DNA of 64,000 nt. Source: Oxalobacteraceae bacterium CAVE-383. GTDB lineage: Bacteria > Pseudomonadota > Gammaproteobacteria > Burkholderiales > Burkholderiaceae_D. How positions within the stretch are numbered: position 1 is the stretch's first letter; the number at the start of each line of letters is the position of its first letter. The notes beneath the pieces were generated by a model, which was given only the letters and a program-made list of their open reading frames with translations, searched no databases and was not told the origin of the DNA. The stretch spans positions 1,116,001-1,180,000 of the forward strand of contig REGP01000002.1 in assembly GCA_004134995.1 (NCBI GenBank), given 5' to 3'. The position numbers and the translations under genes are program-made. Below, piece after piece: positions 54,978 to 63,350 of the stretch.

Positions 54978-55652
54978 TTACTCCAAACGCGCAATCGCCT
55001 GATCCGCCGTCATGACGTCGCCGAAGAAGAGCTGGAAATTGTTCAACGAGGCGGTGTGTTCCTCATCGTATCTGGTGGCGCAGCAGTCGGACAGCATGGC
55101 GACGCGGTAGTCCATCATCATCGCATCGCGGCCGGTCGATTCGCAGCAGACGTTGGTGGTGGTGCCCGCGATCAGCAGGAATTCGATGCCGTTCTCCCGC
55201 AGCACGTCGCGCAGATTGGAAGAGCATTCGATGATGGCGCTGAACATGATCTTGTGAATGCGGATGTCATTTGCCTCGACTTCCAGCGCCGGGAACAGCT
55301 TGAAGCCTTCCGCGTTCTCGTCAAGGCTGACCAGCCGCCGTTTCGCGACTTCCGCGGTGAGGCCGAAATTGTGATGCTTCTCCCAGTGTTCAAGCGCGCC
55401 CGTTGCCGTGGTCTGGATCCAGATGACCTTGCCGCCGGCCTCTCGCACTTTCTTGGCCATGAGATTGATCTTGGGGACGATATCGCGCGCCTGCGGCACT
55501 TCGGAAGGAAAGCCTTCGGCCACGAAATGGTTCTGCATATCGACCACGACCAGCGCGCAGGCGGCCGGGTTGATTGCCTCGATCGAAATAGGGCGTCCTT
55601 TACGGCGCAGCACGCGTTCCGCGACGGATGGGGTAATGACATAGTTTTGCAT
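54978..55652 (-). CDS. Isochorismatase-family cysteine hydrolase (amidase type)
   Basis: 224 residues from ATG 55652. The catalytic triad of the superfamily is visible: Asp in LVVVDMQNHF, Lys in the HKIMFSA region and Cys in GTTTNVCCEST. The sequence style is that of RutB/N-carbamoylsarcosine-type amidohydrolases that hydrolyse C-N bonds to release ammonia. It could open or trim an amide in the pathway of this locus. Preceded by a 213-bp divergent gap to the LysR gene. Confidence 0.88.
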   Translation of the reverse strand: MQNYVITPSVAERVLRRKGRPISIEAINPAACALVVVDMQNHFVAEGFPSEVPQARDIVPKINLMAKKVREAGGKVIWIQTTATGALEHWEKHHNFGLTAEVAKRRLVSLDENAEGFKLFPALEVEANDIRIHKIMFSAIIECSSNLRDVLRENGIEFLLIAGTTTNVCCESTGRDAMMMDYRVAMLSDCCATRYDEEHTASLNNFQLFFGDVMTADQAIARLE

Positions 55653-55865
55653 CTGGGTGTCCTCGTTATATTCGTTATGGTGTTCAATTGCGTGCGGTAT
55701 CGGCTTAAGATGGCGCCAATGCCAGGTCGATGCCACGCAATCAAGTTTTACACTTGATGACGCGCAGCACCATATCTATTCGTTGTAAAAGCCATCTAAT
55801 TTTTTGATTGATTGAAATTGCATCGCACAATCGCGGTGCGGTTGCCGCACCAAATTCTTGCTCCG

Positions 55866-57110
55866 ATGACAAATCGATCCAACGCCGATACCGCTCCGTA
55901 CCATGGCCTCAGCCTTGCCCACTTGTGGACATTCACCCACGTGGCGCAAACCGGCAGCGTGACGCAGAGCGCGGCCATGCTGTTTCGAACGCAGTCGGCG
56001 GTGACGCGCGCCATCCAGATCCTGGAATCGGAAGTCGGCGAGCCGCTATTCGAACGCCGTCCTTCCGGCATGCTGCTGACCCCTGTAGGACATTGCGCGC
56101 TGGCCAGGGCCAGGCGGGTCTTTTTCGAATTGGACGCATTGGCCCGCTGGTGCGCAGCGCAGGGCGCGCGCGCCTTTCCCAAAGGCAGCGTGCCGGCCTA
56201 TCTGATGAACACCCGCCGGCTCGATTTGCTGGTGGCGCTGGCCAGGACGCAGCACATGCCGACCGCGGCCGCATCCGTGGGCATCACGCAATCGGCCGTG
56301 AGCGGAGCGGTCAAAGTGCTGGAAGCCGGCGCCGGCCTGAGCCTGTTCCAGCGCAGCGGCAGGGGCATCGTCCAGACGCCGCATGGCCAGGCCTTCGTGC
56401 TGCATGTGCGGCGCGCCCTGAACGAATTGCGGCTGGTGCGGGACGACATCGCCGCGCTGCAAGGCAATTTGCGCGGCACGGTGGTCATCGGCGCGCCGCC
56501 GTTGGCGCGCACGCTGATCCTGCCCAAGGCGATTGCCGGCGTCAGCGCGGCGTTTCCGGGCATTCGCATCTGCACCAATGAAAGCCCCTACGAAATATTG
56601 ATGGCCGAATTGCGGGCCGGCGATCTCGACTTCATCCTGGGAGCCCTGCCGCCAGAACAGGAAGCGCCGGGCCTGATCAACGAATTGCTGTTTTACGATG
56701 ACCTGGTGGTGGTCGCCCGCAAAAACCATCCGCTGGCGGCGCGCGCCAACCTGAGCATGAAAGCGCTGCAAACCGCCCGCTGGATCCTGCCGCGCAGCCA
56801 TACGCCGGCGCGTCCCGTCATCGACGAGCTGTTCCGGCGCGAACATTTGCCGCCGCCGGCGCCCACCGTCGAATCCGTCGACACCACCGTATTGCGCGGC
56901 ACCCTGGTCCATTCCGATATGATCGCCGCGGTCTCGGCGCAGCAACTGCATCTGGAGATCCTTTCAGGCGAACTGGTGGTGCTCGACGTGCGCATGTCCG
57001 GCACGCAACGCGCCATCGGCCTGCGGCGCAGGGAGGGCGCGCCGGCGCCGGCCGCGCAGGCCATGATGGAGGCGATCAGAAAAATCGTGGTGGAAATGGG
57101 GTTGGGATAG
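55866..57110 (+). CDS. LysR-family regulator with two N-terminal HTH modules
   Basis: 414 residues from ATG 55866, about 110 longer than a usual LysR protein. Two LysR HTH blocks occur in tandem: residues ~18-75 (LWTFTHVAQTGSVTQSAAML...RTQSAVTRAIQILE) and ~118-175 (LDLLVALARTQHMPTAAASV...ITQSAVSGAVKVLE). A normal effector domain follows (GTVVIGAPPLARTLILPKAI; GDLDFILGALPPEQ). The open frame can be extended to a TTG at 55812. Divergent from the cysteine hydrolase gene, which it probably regulates. Confidence 0.88.
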   Translation: MTNRSNADTAPYHGLSLAHLWTFTHVAQTGSVTQSAAMLFRTQSAVTRAIQILESEVGEPLFERRPSGMLLTPVGHCALARARRVFFELDALARWCAAQGARAFPKGSVPAYLMNTRRLDLLVALARTQHMPTAAASVGITQSAVSGAVKVLEAGAGLSLFQRSGRGIVQTPHGQAFVLHVRRALNELRLVRDDIAALQGNLRGTVVIGAPPLARTLILPKAIAGVSAAFPGIRICTNESPYEILMAELRAGDLDFILGALPPEQEAPGLINELLFYDDLVVVARKNHPLAARANLSMKALQTARWILPRSHTPARPVIDELFRREHLPPPAPTVESVDTTVLRGTLVHSDMIAAVSAQQLHLEILSGELVVLDVRMSGTQRAIGLRRREGAPAPAAQAMMEAIRKIVVEMGLG

Positions 57111-57186
57111 GACGCGGGGCGGGGCAGGGCGGGAAAGAGAAAGGAAGGGAACGGCGTTTTATTGCCTTGCCGGCGGAAGCGGCAAG

Positions 57187-57423
57187 TCAGTAACCGCTGC
57201 CGATGTTGGGTTTGCCTTTGTTGCTTTCCTTATCGTTGCTTTCCTTGTCGTTGCTCTCCCCGTCGTTGCTCTGTACATCCAGCTCGGGATCGGGCTCCAC
57301 TTCAGGCGAGCGTATCGGCGCCTCCTTTTCGGGGGCGGGCTTGCCTTGCTGTTCCGGTGCGTTCTTCTGGGGTTTGGCGGTTTCCTTATTCGGGACATCG
57401 TTTTCATGCGGCTGGTTTGCCAT
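57187..57423 (-). CDS. Small acidic, low-complexity protein
   Basis: 78 residues, AAGGAG before ATG 57423. Almost all residues are polar or proline; the C-terminal part repeats ESNDK/SNDGE units (DNA repeat around 57215-57260). Probably disordered and soluble; no family recognised. The stop is followed by a small hairpin (CTTGCCG / CGGCAAG) with no T-run. Confidence 0.6.
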   Translation of the reverse strand: MANQPHENDVPNKETAKPQKNAPEQQGKPAPEKEAPIRSPEVEPDPELDVQSNDGESNDKESNDKESNKGKPNIGSGY

Positions 57424-57653
57424 GGCACTCTCCTTGAATGAGCTTCGATCGTAGCGGGCTGCCTCGGGAATGACCATCGGACAAGGAATTATTCGCGCGT
57501 AAGAATGGATGCGTCGGACGCCCGCGGAACTGTCCACGCCTCTGAAGCGCGTCCTCCCGTGATCTTTCGTTTCCGACAGCGCCGGCCTACGCCGCATTGC
57601 GGCAAGCGGCGATAGTGGCCGCCATGCGCCGCGCGATACGATGGCGACGCGGC

Positions 57654-57709
57654 TTTCAATCATTGAAACGCATCCGATGCGCAAGGGCGATTCGATCATG
57701 CCCTTGCGC
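57654..57709 (+). promoter_or_regulatory. Palindrome and perfect hairpin in the leader of the Gly/Ser-rich protein gene
   Basis: TTTCAAT-C-ATTGAAA (57654-57668) is a perfect palindrome. GCGCAAGGGC (57679-57688) pairs perfectly with GCCCTTGCGC (57700-57709) across an 11-base loop, ending 25 bp before the ATG. They lie in the 311-bp gap 57424-57734, which otherwise shows no gene. Operator plus leader hairpin is the simplest reading. Confidence 0.5.
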
Positions 57710-57734
57710 CATATTCATTTTCAAGGAGACAGTC

Positions 57735-58124
57735 ATGAAGCAAACAATCGCAACTATCGTTGTTGCAGCAGCGGTGTGCGCAGCCGCGCCGATGAGCTAT
57801 GGCCAAAGTTACGGCGGCTCGGGCAGCACGGGTTCGGGCAGCAGCGCCACCAGCGGCCAATCGTCCGGAACGGGAAGCGCAACGGATTCCAAAAATTCCA
57901 GAAATAAAGCCAAAAAGAATAATAGCGGCACCGGAAATACATCGGGCGGCTCAAGCGGCGGCAGTTCGTCGGGCGGCTCTTCGGCCAATGGCGCCAATAC
58001 CGGCAGCGGCGCCGGCGGCATGAGCTCCGGCAGCGGCATGACCGGCGGCAACGGCGCCGGCGGACAAGGGGCCACCGGCAGCGGCGCGAGCTCGGGCAGC
58101 GGATCGTCAGGCAGCGGCCGCTGA
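57735..58124 (+). CDS. Secreted glycine/serine-rich low-complexity protein
   Basis: 129 residues. Signal peptide with cleavage near SYGQS (~residue 24), then a tail dominated by Gly, Ser, Thr, Asn and Ala, with a short lysine-rich interruption (KNSRNKAKKNN). AAGGAG six bases before ATG. Probably an extracellular or periplasmic flexible protein; no family recognised. It overlaps the convergent CinA-like gene by 18 bp. Confidence 0.68.
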   Translation: MKQTIATIVVAAAVCAAAPMSYGQSYGGSGSTGSGSSATSGQSSGTGSATDSKNSRNKAKKNNSGTGNTSGGSSGGSSSGGSSANGANTGSGAGGMSSGSGMTGGNGAGGQGATGSGASSGSGSSGSGR

Positions 58125-58634
58125 TCGTTGGTCCCGGCCGCCTATCAAAGCGGCCAGCCGCCGATGATGATATGCCGCCCGGTCGATGGCATAGGCGGCG
58201 GCCGCTTTTCTGACCTGTTCCCGATCCCCTCTGAAAAACTGGGTTTCCGATACGCATTCGCATGACCGGCCGTTTGACATGCTCCACGCAAAACAGACGG
58301 TGCCGGGCGGAATGCCGTCCTTGCTTTCAGGGCCGGCCACGCCGGTATTGGCGATCGCGAAGTTGGCGCTGGAAATCTTCAGGGCGCCGCATGCCATTTC
58401 CTGCGCGACCTGTTCGCTGGTCAGGCCGAAACGCCGGATGCTCCCGTCATTCACACCCAGCAGTTGGCATTTTTCCGCCGGCGAGTAAGTCACCAGGCCG
58501 CCTTCGAGCCACTCGGCGCAACCTTCCAGCCCGCCCAGCAGTGAGGCCACCAATCCGGCCGTACAGGACTCGGCCGTCATCAGTTTCAAGTTGTTCTGTT
58601 TCGCATAATCGGAAAACTGTTCGAGATTTGCCAT
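58107..58634 (-). CDS. CinA C-terminal domain protein (nicotinamide-nucleotide amidase type)
   Basis: 175 residues, a stand-alone CinA-C/PncC domain: LKLMTAESCTAGLVASLLG with the catalytic Ser/Cys region, LVTYSPAEKCQLLGV, and IANTGVAGPESKDGIPPGTV. Such enzymes hydrolyse nicotinamide mononucleotide to nicotinate mononucleotide and ammonia in NAD recycling. Many stand-alone paralogues are not tested, so exact substrate is uncertain. The downstream residues are alanine-rich. Follows the SDR gene by 29 bp on the same strand. Confidence 0.88.
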   Translation of the reverse strand: MANLEQFSDYAKQNNLKLMTAESCTAGLVASLLGGLEGCAEWLEGGLVTYSPAEKCQLLGVNDGSIRRFGLTSEQVAQEMACGALKISSANFAIANTGVAGPESKDGIPPGTVCFAWSMSNGRSCECVSETQFFRGDREQVRKAAAAYAIDRAAYHHRRLAALIGGRDQRSAAAA

Positions 58635-58663
58635 TATTGTCCTCCGGGTCTCATGGATGTTTT

Positions 58664-59665
58664 CTAATGGGGGATAGTTGGGATAGTCAGTTGTCTTTCC
58701 GTTGCCGGCGTCGCCGGCAAATGCACCATCCTGAAATAATCGATGGTATCGCTCAAGCCTTTTTGCATGGAAATCCTGGGTTCCCAGCCGAGGCGGTCGC
58801 GCGCCAGATCGATATTCGGACGCCGCCGCGCCGGATCGTCCATGGGAAGCGGCAGGAACCGCAAGGTGGAACGGGAATCGCACAGCGCGATGATGGTTTG
58901 CGCCAGTTGCAGCATGCTGCATTCGACCGGATTGCCGATATTGACCGGCCCGCAGAAATGGTCCGGGCTGCGCATGAGCCGATGAAAGCCGTCGATCAGG
59001 TCGTCGACGTAACAGAAGGAGCGCGTCTGCCGGCCGTCGCCATGGATGGTGATCGGCTGGCCGGCCAGCGCCTGCATGATGAAATTGGAAACCACGCGGC
59101 CGTCGTTCGGATGCATGCGCGGGCCATAGGTATTGAAGATGCGCGCGATCTTGACCTGCACGCCGTGCTGGCGGTGGTAATCCATGAACAGCGTTTCGGC
59201 GCAGCGTTTGCCCTCGTCGTAGCAGGAGCGCAGGCCGATCGGGTTGACGTTGCCGCAATACCCTTCGATTTGCGGATGAATCTCAGGATCGCCGTACACT
59301 TCGCTGGTGGAAGCCTGCAGGATTTTGGCCTTGACGCGCTTCGCCAGCCCCAGCATGTTGATCGCGCCGTGGACGTTGGTCTTGGTGGTCTGCACCGGAT
59401 CCAGCTGGTAATGCACGGGCGAGGCCGGGCAGGCCAGGTTATAGATTTCGTCGACCTCCACATACAGCGGAAAAGTGATGTCATGACGCAGCAGTTCGAA
59501 AGTGGGATGGCCGAGCAGATGGGCGATGTTGCGTTTGCTGCCGGTATAGAAATTATCCACGCACAGCACGTCGTGCCCTTGCGCTATCAGTGAATCGCAC
59601 AGATGCGAGCCGAGGAAGCCGGCGCCGCCGGTCACCAGAATGCGTTTGCAATATCGCTCTTTCAT
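58664..59665 (-). CDS. UDP-glucuronate decarboxylase-like SDR (UXS family)
   Basis: 333 residues from ATG 59665 (GGAGG seven bases before). NAD site [14 protein letters not shown], catalytic Tyr-x3-Lys in [13 protein letters not shown], and the UXS-style [19 protein letters not shown] and [14 protein letters not shown]. It makes UDP-xylose or a related sugar for surface polysaccharide. Clustered with carbamoyl-, deacetyl- and glycosyltransferases. Related dTDP-sugar epimerases/dehydratases share the fold, but CYDEGKR favours UXS. Confidence 0.9.
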   Translation of the reverse strand: MKERYCKRILVTGGAGFLGSHLCDSLIAQGHDVLCVDNFYTGSKRNIAHLLGHPTFELLRHDITFPLYVEVDEIYNLACPASPVHYQLDPVQTTKTNVHGAINMLGLAKRVKAKILQASTSEVYGDPEIHPQIEGYCGNVNPIGLRSCYDEGKRCAETLFMDYHRQHGVQVKIARIFNTYGPRMHPNDGRVVSNFIMQALAGQPITIHGDGRQTRSFCYVDDLIDGFHRLMRSPDHFCGPVNIGNPVECSMLQLAQTIIALCDSRSTLRFLPLPMDDPARRRPNIDLARDRLGWEPRISMQKGLSDTIDYFRMVHLPATPATERQLTIPTIPH

Positions 59666-59713
59666 GGTTTCGCCTCCGTATGGATTTCGCCTTCGCATGC
59701 AGCGCGGCCCGCT

Positions 59714-61477
59714 TCATGCGCTCCCGCGCATCAGCCCGTGTTTTTCCAGCAGGAAAGGGCCGATGGCCAGCACGTCCAGCGGCGTGGTGCAAAACGATTC
59801 GAGCGCGTCGCGCGGTGTGCAGACGATCGGCTCGCCGCGGGTATTGAAGGAGGTATTGATCAATACCGGCACGCCGGTGCGCGCCGCGAAGGCCTGCAGC
59901 AGATCGTAATAGGCGGGATGTTGCGCGCGGTTGATGGTCTGCACCCGCGCGGTGCCGTCGACATGGCGCACCGCAGGGATGCGTTCGGCCTTGTCGGGCC
60001 GCACGTCATAGACGAACAGCATGAAGGGCGAGACATCGCCGTCGACAAACCATTCGGCCGCCTGTTCTTCGAGCACCACCGGCGCCACCGGCCGGAAGTC
60101 TTCGCGGTCCTTGATCTGGTTCAAATGGCCTTGCATCTCGGGATCGATGGGGGAGGCGAGAATCGAGCGCGCGCCGAGCGAGCGCGGACCGAATTCCATG
60201 CGGCCCTGGAACCAGCCCACCACTTTGTTTTGCGCCAGCAGCTCGGCAGTGGCCTGCGCGATATCGGGCACGCGGCGGTAAGGCAGCCGCGATTCGCGCA
60301 ATTGCCGTTCGATCGCCTCGTCGTCATAAGCCGGGCCGAGGAAGACGTCATCCATTTGCCAGCGCCGGCTGCGATCCGCGCGCTGTTGCAGATCGACCCA
60401 CAATGCGGCGCCAAGGGAGGTGCCGGAATCTCCCGCGGCAGGCTGCACCCATACGCGTTCGAACGGACCGCGATCACGCAGCCTGGCATTCATGACGCAG
60501 TTCAGTCCGACGCCGCCTGCCATGGCCAGATCGGCCATGCCGGTTTCGCCGTGCAGCCAGCCGGCCATCTGCAAAACGGTTTCTTCCAGCACCGCCTGCA
60601 AGGAATGGGCGATGTCCATGTGCTGCTGTTCCAGCCTGGCGCCGCGCTGCCGGCGCGGCCCGAATGCGTCGCGCCAGTCGGCTTTGGCGACCGAATAGGC
60701 GCCTTCGCCTTCATATTTGACCAGCTCGCGCAGGCGCGGCAAAAACGCCGGTTTGCCGTAGGACGCCAGCGCCATGACCTTGTATTCGTCCGAAGAGCGC
60801 AAGAAGCCGAGATGTTCGGTGATCTCTTCATACAGCAGCCCGAGCGATTGCGGATAATCGATCTGCTTGAGCCTGCGGTATTGGCCGCCCCGGAAGACGC
60901 CATAGCTGGTGGTGGCGCGTTCGCCGCGGCCGTCGATGGTCAGCACCGCGCATTCCGCAAAAGGCGCCGCCAGGAACGCGCTCGCTTCATGCGCCAGATG
61001 GTGTTCGATGAAATGCCAGCGGTAGGGCGCGGGACCGTCGGCGCGGCCGTTGCCGTTATTCTTGAGGAAGCGCCGCTGCAGATGATGCGGCGCGCCGTCG
61101 GCCAATTGACGCGGTGCGTTGACGACGTAAGACAGCGCCAGCGGCTCCCACGGCGCGTCCCATTCGCCGTCGCGCTCGAACGCCGCGGACGGTTCAAGCG
61201 GCAGCGCGATGGACGCCTCGCGGCGGCGCTCGCCGAGCTGCAATGCAGGATCATAGGAGTAGGCCACGTGCGCCACGTCCGACAGCGCAATGTCCGCTTG
61301 CGCGAGGCAATAATCGATCGCATGAAAAGGCAATTGCCAGACCGTGAAGGGAAGCGGCCGCTTGCCGTGCTTGATCCGGGTAAAGCGTTCTTCTTCGGCG
61401 GCCGCGACGACGACGCCATCCTTGACCAGGCAGGCAGAGCAGTCATGGAAGGCGGCATTGATGCCAAGCGTATACAT
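59714..61477 (-). CDS. Carbamoyltransferase (NodU/CmcH family)
   Basis: 587 residues from MYTLGINAAFHDCSACLV. It has the HSP70/actin-like N-domain with VVAAAEEERFTRIKHG and EHHLAHEASAFLAAPF (HxxH metal/substrate site), and the C-terminal YrdC-like-associated domain with GRMEFGPRSLGARSIL and LINTSFNTRGEPIV. It transfers a carbamoyl group from carbamoyl phosphate to a sugar or polyketide hydroxyl. Context indicates decoration of a surface glycan. 48 bp upstream of the SDR gene in the same operon direction. Confidence 0.92.
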   Translation of the reverse strand: MYTLGINAAFHDCSACLVKDGVVVAAAEEERFTRIKHGKRPLPFTVWQLPFHAIDYCLAQADIALSDVAHVAYSYDPALQLGERRREASIALPLEPSAAFERDGEWDAPWEPLALSYVVNAPRQLADGAPHHLQRRFLKNNGNGRADGPAPYRWHFIEHHLAHEASAFLAAPFAECAVLTIDGRGERATTSYGVFRGGQYRRLKQIDYPQSLGLLYEEITEHLGFLRSSDEYKVMALASYGKPAFLPRLRELVKYEGEGAYSVAKADWRDAFGPRRQRGARLEQQHMDIAHSLQAVLEETVLQMAGWLHGETGMADLAMAGGVGLNCVMNARLRDRGPFERVWVQPAAGDSGTSLGAALWVDLQQRADRSRRWQMDDVFLGPAYDDEAIERQLRESRLPYRRVPDIAQATAELLAQNKVVGWFQGRMEFGPRSLGARSILASPIDPEMQGHLNQIKDREDFRPVAPVVLEEQAAEWFVDGDVSPFMLFVYDVRPDKAERIPAVRHVDGTARVQTINRAQHPAYYDLLQAFAARTGVPVLINTSFNTRGEPIVCTPRDALESFCTTPLDVLAIGPFLLEKHGLMRGSA

Positions 61478-61710
61478 TTTCGGTTTCCTGTAACTGTGCC
61501 GTTCGCGCAAGCCCGCATGCAAGCGCTGCCGGGCCGTTACGATAAGACTGGCCTCCCTTGAAAAGTTCAGTCGCGCGGGCGCTGCGGCGATGCGTTGCAA
61601 ATGCCGGAACTAAGACGGCGCCGCGCTCATCGAATCGCGTATCGATTGCAGCCCTGCATATTTTTTTCAGGATTGATTTCCATGGATCCATCGGCCTCCC
61701 TTCCGGCGGG

Positions 61711-62475
61711 ATGTTCGCGGTGAACGCCGCATTTTCCGGCGGCAAACTATTGGTGTTTTCGCCGCATATGGACGATGCCGTATTGTCCTGCGGCGAACTG
61801 ATCGCGCAGCATCCGGAGACGTGCGTGGTCACGGTGTTCGCCGCCGCGCCGCCCGGCTTTTCGCGCCTGACCGACTGGGACGCCGCATCCGGATTCCGTG
61901 ATGCGCGCCAAGCGATCGAATGCCGCCGCCGCGAAGACGGCCGGGCCTTGTCCCTGCTTGCGGCGCGTCCGGCATGGCTGGACTTTTGCGATGCCCAATA
62001 TGAGGCCACGCCGACGCTGCCTTGTCTGACGGCGGCTTTGCTGCAGGTGCTGCGCGCGCATGCGCCGGATACCGTACTGTTGCCGGCCGGCCTGTTTCAT
62101 TCCGATCATGTGCTGCTGCATCGCGCGCTGCTGTCGGCGCGGCGCGCCAAGCGGTCTGCGGCAGGGTCCGCGCCGACAGCCTGGCTGATGTATGAAGACG
62201 CCCTGTACCGACGCATTCGCGGTTTGCTGCAACGCCGGCTGGCGGCGCTGGCGCGCGCCGGCGTTGGCGCCACGCCGCTGGCGTTCGAGCAGCGCGACGA
62301 TGCGCGCTCGCGCAAGCGCACCGCACTGGCATGCTACGCCAGCCAGCTGCATGCATTGGATGCGGCCGCCAATGGCCATGACGATGCCTACGCGCCGGAG
62401 CGCTACTGGCGCCTGGATAACGACGCCGATAACGACAGCGACAGCGACAGCAACCGCGATGAGCCGGCGTCATGA
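61711..62475 (+). CDS. PIG-L/LmbE-family deacetylase
   Basis: 254 residues from ATG 61711 (the frame is open further upstream, but that stretch overlaps the divergent promoter region). Zn-site motifs of the family: LLVFSPHMDDAVLSCG (HxDD) and LFHSDHVLLH. It removes N-acetyl groups from sugar precursors, consistent with glycan synthesis. The C-terminus ends in an Asp/Ser/Asn-rich stretch encoded by a short gac/agc repeat near 62430. Overlaps the next gene by 4 bp. Confidence 0.84.
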   Translation: MFAVNAAFSGGKLLVFSPHMDDAVLSCGELIAQHPETCVVTVFAAAPPGFSRLTDWDAASGFRDARQAIECRRREDGRALSLLAARPAWLDFCDAQYEATPTLPCLTAALLQVLRAHAPDTVLLPAGLFHSDHVLLHRALLSARRAKRSAAGSAPTAWLMYEDALYRRIRGLLQRRLAALARAGVGATPLAFEQRDDARSRKRTALACYASQLHALDAAANGHDDAYAPERYWRLDNDADNDSDSDSNRDEPAS

Positions 62476-63350
62476 ACGCGCGTTGGGAAGACCCGCTGCC
62501 GCAGCGAATCACCGTCGTGGTCCTGACGCACAACCGCGCCGATGAATTGCGGCGCACCCTGGAGCGCATGCTGGCCCTGCCGCTGCAACCGCTGATCATG
62601 GTGGTCGACAACGGCTCGGCCGACGGCACCGGCGAACTCATGAAATCGCGCTTTCCTTACATCAGATTGATCACGCTGCCGCGCAATATCGGCGCCGCGG
62701 CGCGCAACGCGGGCGTACGCCTGGCCGATACGGATTACGTCGCGTTTTGCGATGACGATACCTGGTGGGCCGGCGGTTCGCTGGAACGGGCGGTTGCGCT
62801 GCTGGATGCGCATCCGGATCTGGCGGTGTTGTGCGCGCGCGTGCTGGTCGGCCCGGAAGAAAGGGAAGACCCGACCTGCGCCGGCATGGCGGCCAGCCCG
62901 CTGCCGAGCGAGGGTTTGCCGGGGCCGGCGCTGCTCGGCTTTATGGCGGGCGCGTCGGTATTTCGCCGCAGCGCATTCCTGGAAGCCGGCGGCTATGAAC
63001 CGAAGCTCTTCATCGGCGGCGAGGAAACCTTGCTGACGCTGGATCTCGCGGCGCGCGGCTGGCGTCTGGCATATATCCCGCAGATGACGGTGCACCACTA
63101 TCCGTCGTTGCAACGCGATAGCGGCAGCCGCCGCAAATATCTGGCGCGCAATGCATTGTGGGTGTGCTGGATGCGGCTGCCCTTATCGGTCGCACTGGTC
63201 CAGACCTGGCGCATTCTCGGGGCCGCGCGCCGCGACGGCGTATTGGGCGCCGGTTTGGCGGCGGCGCTGCGCGGCCTGCCTTGGGTCATGCGGCGGCGCA
63301 AGGTGGTGCCGCCCGCGGTTGCGCATCAGTATCGAATTTTGCATGGATGA
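62472..63350 (+). CDS. Family 2 glycosyltransferase (rhamnosyltransferase-like)
   Basis: 292 residues. ITVVVLTHNRADELRRTLE, MVVDNGSADGTGELM, and the DxD-type CDDDTWWAGGSLERA (metal/nucleotide site) define a GT-A enzyme. GGYEPKLFIGGEETLLTLDL is the acceptor/base region. The C-terminus is basic and amphipathic. Coupled to the PIG-L gene by an ATGA overlap; acts on the same glycan presumably. Confidence 0.87.
   Translation: MNARWEDPLPQRITVVVLTHNRADELRRTLERMLALPLQPLIMVVDNGSADGTGELMKSRFPYIRLITLPRNIGAAARNAGVRLADTDYVAFCDDDTWWAGGSLERAVALLDAHPDLAVLCARVLVGPEEREDPTCAGMAASPLPSEGLPGPALLGFMAGASVFRRSAFLEAGGYEPKLFIGGEETLLTLDLAARGWRLAYIPQMTVHHYPSLQRDSGSRRKYLARNALWVCWMRLPLSVALVQTWRILGAARRDGVLGAGLAAALRGLPWVMRRRKVVPPAVAHQYRILHG

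Noticed and set aside
58635-59258. N-terminal extension of the CinA-like frame
   Set aside because: Overlaps the SDR gene out of frame; the ATG at 58634 starts exactly at the CinA-C domain.
59603-61561. Open frame of 652 codons on the plus strand
   Set aside because: Exactly antisense to the carbamoyltransferase, whose motifs are convincing; no family resemblance of its own.
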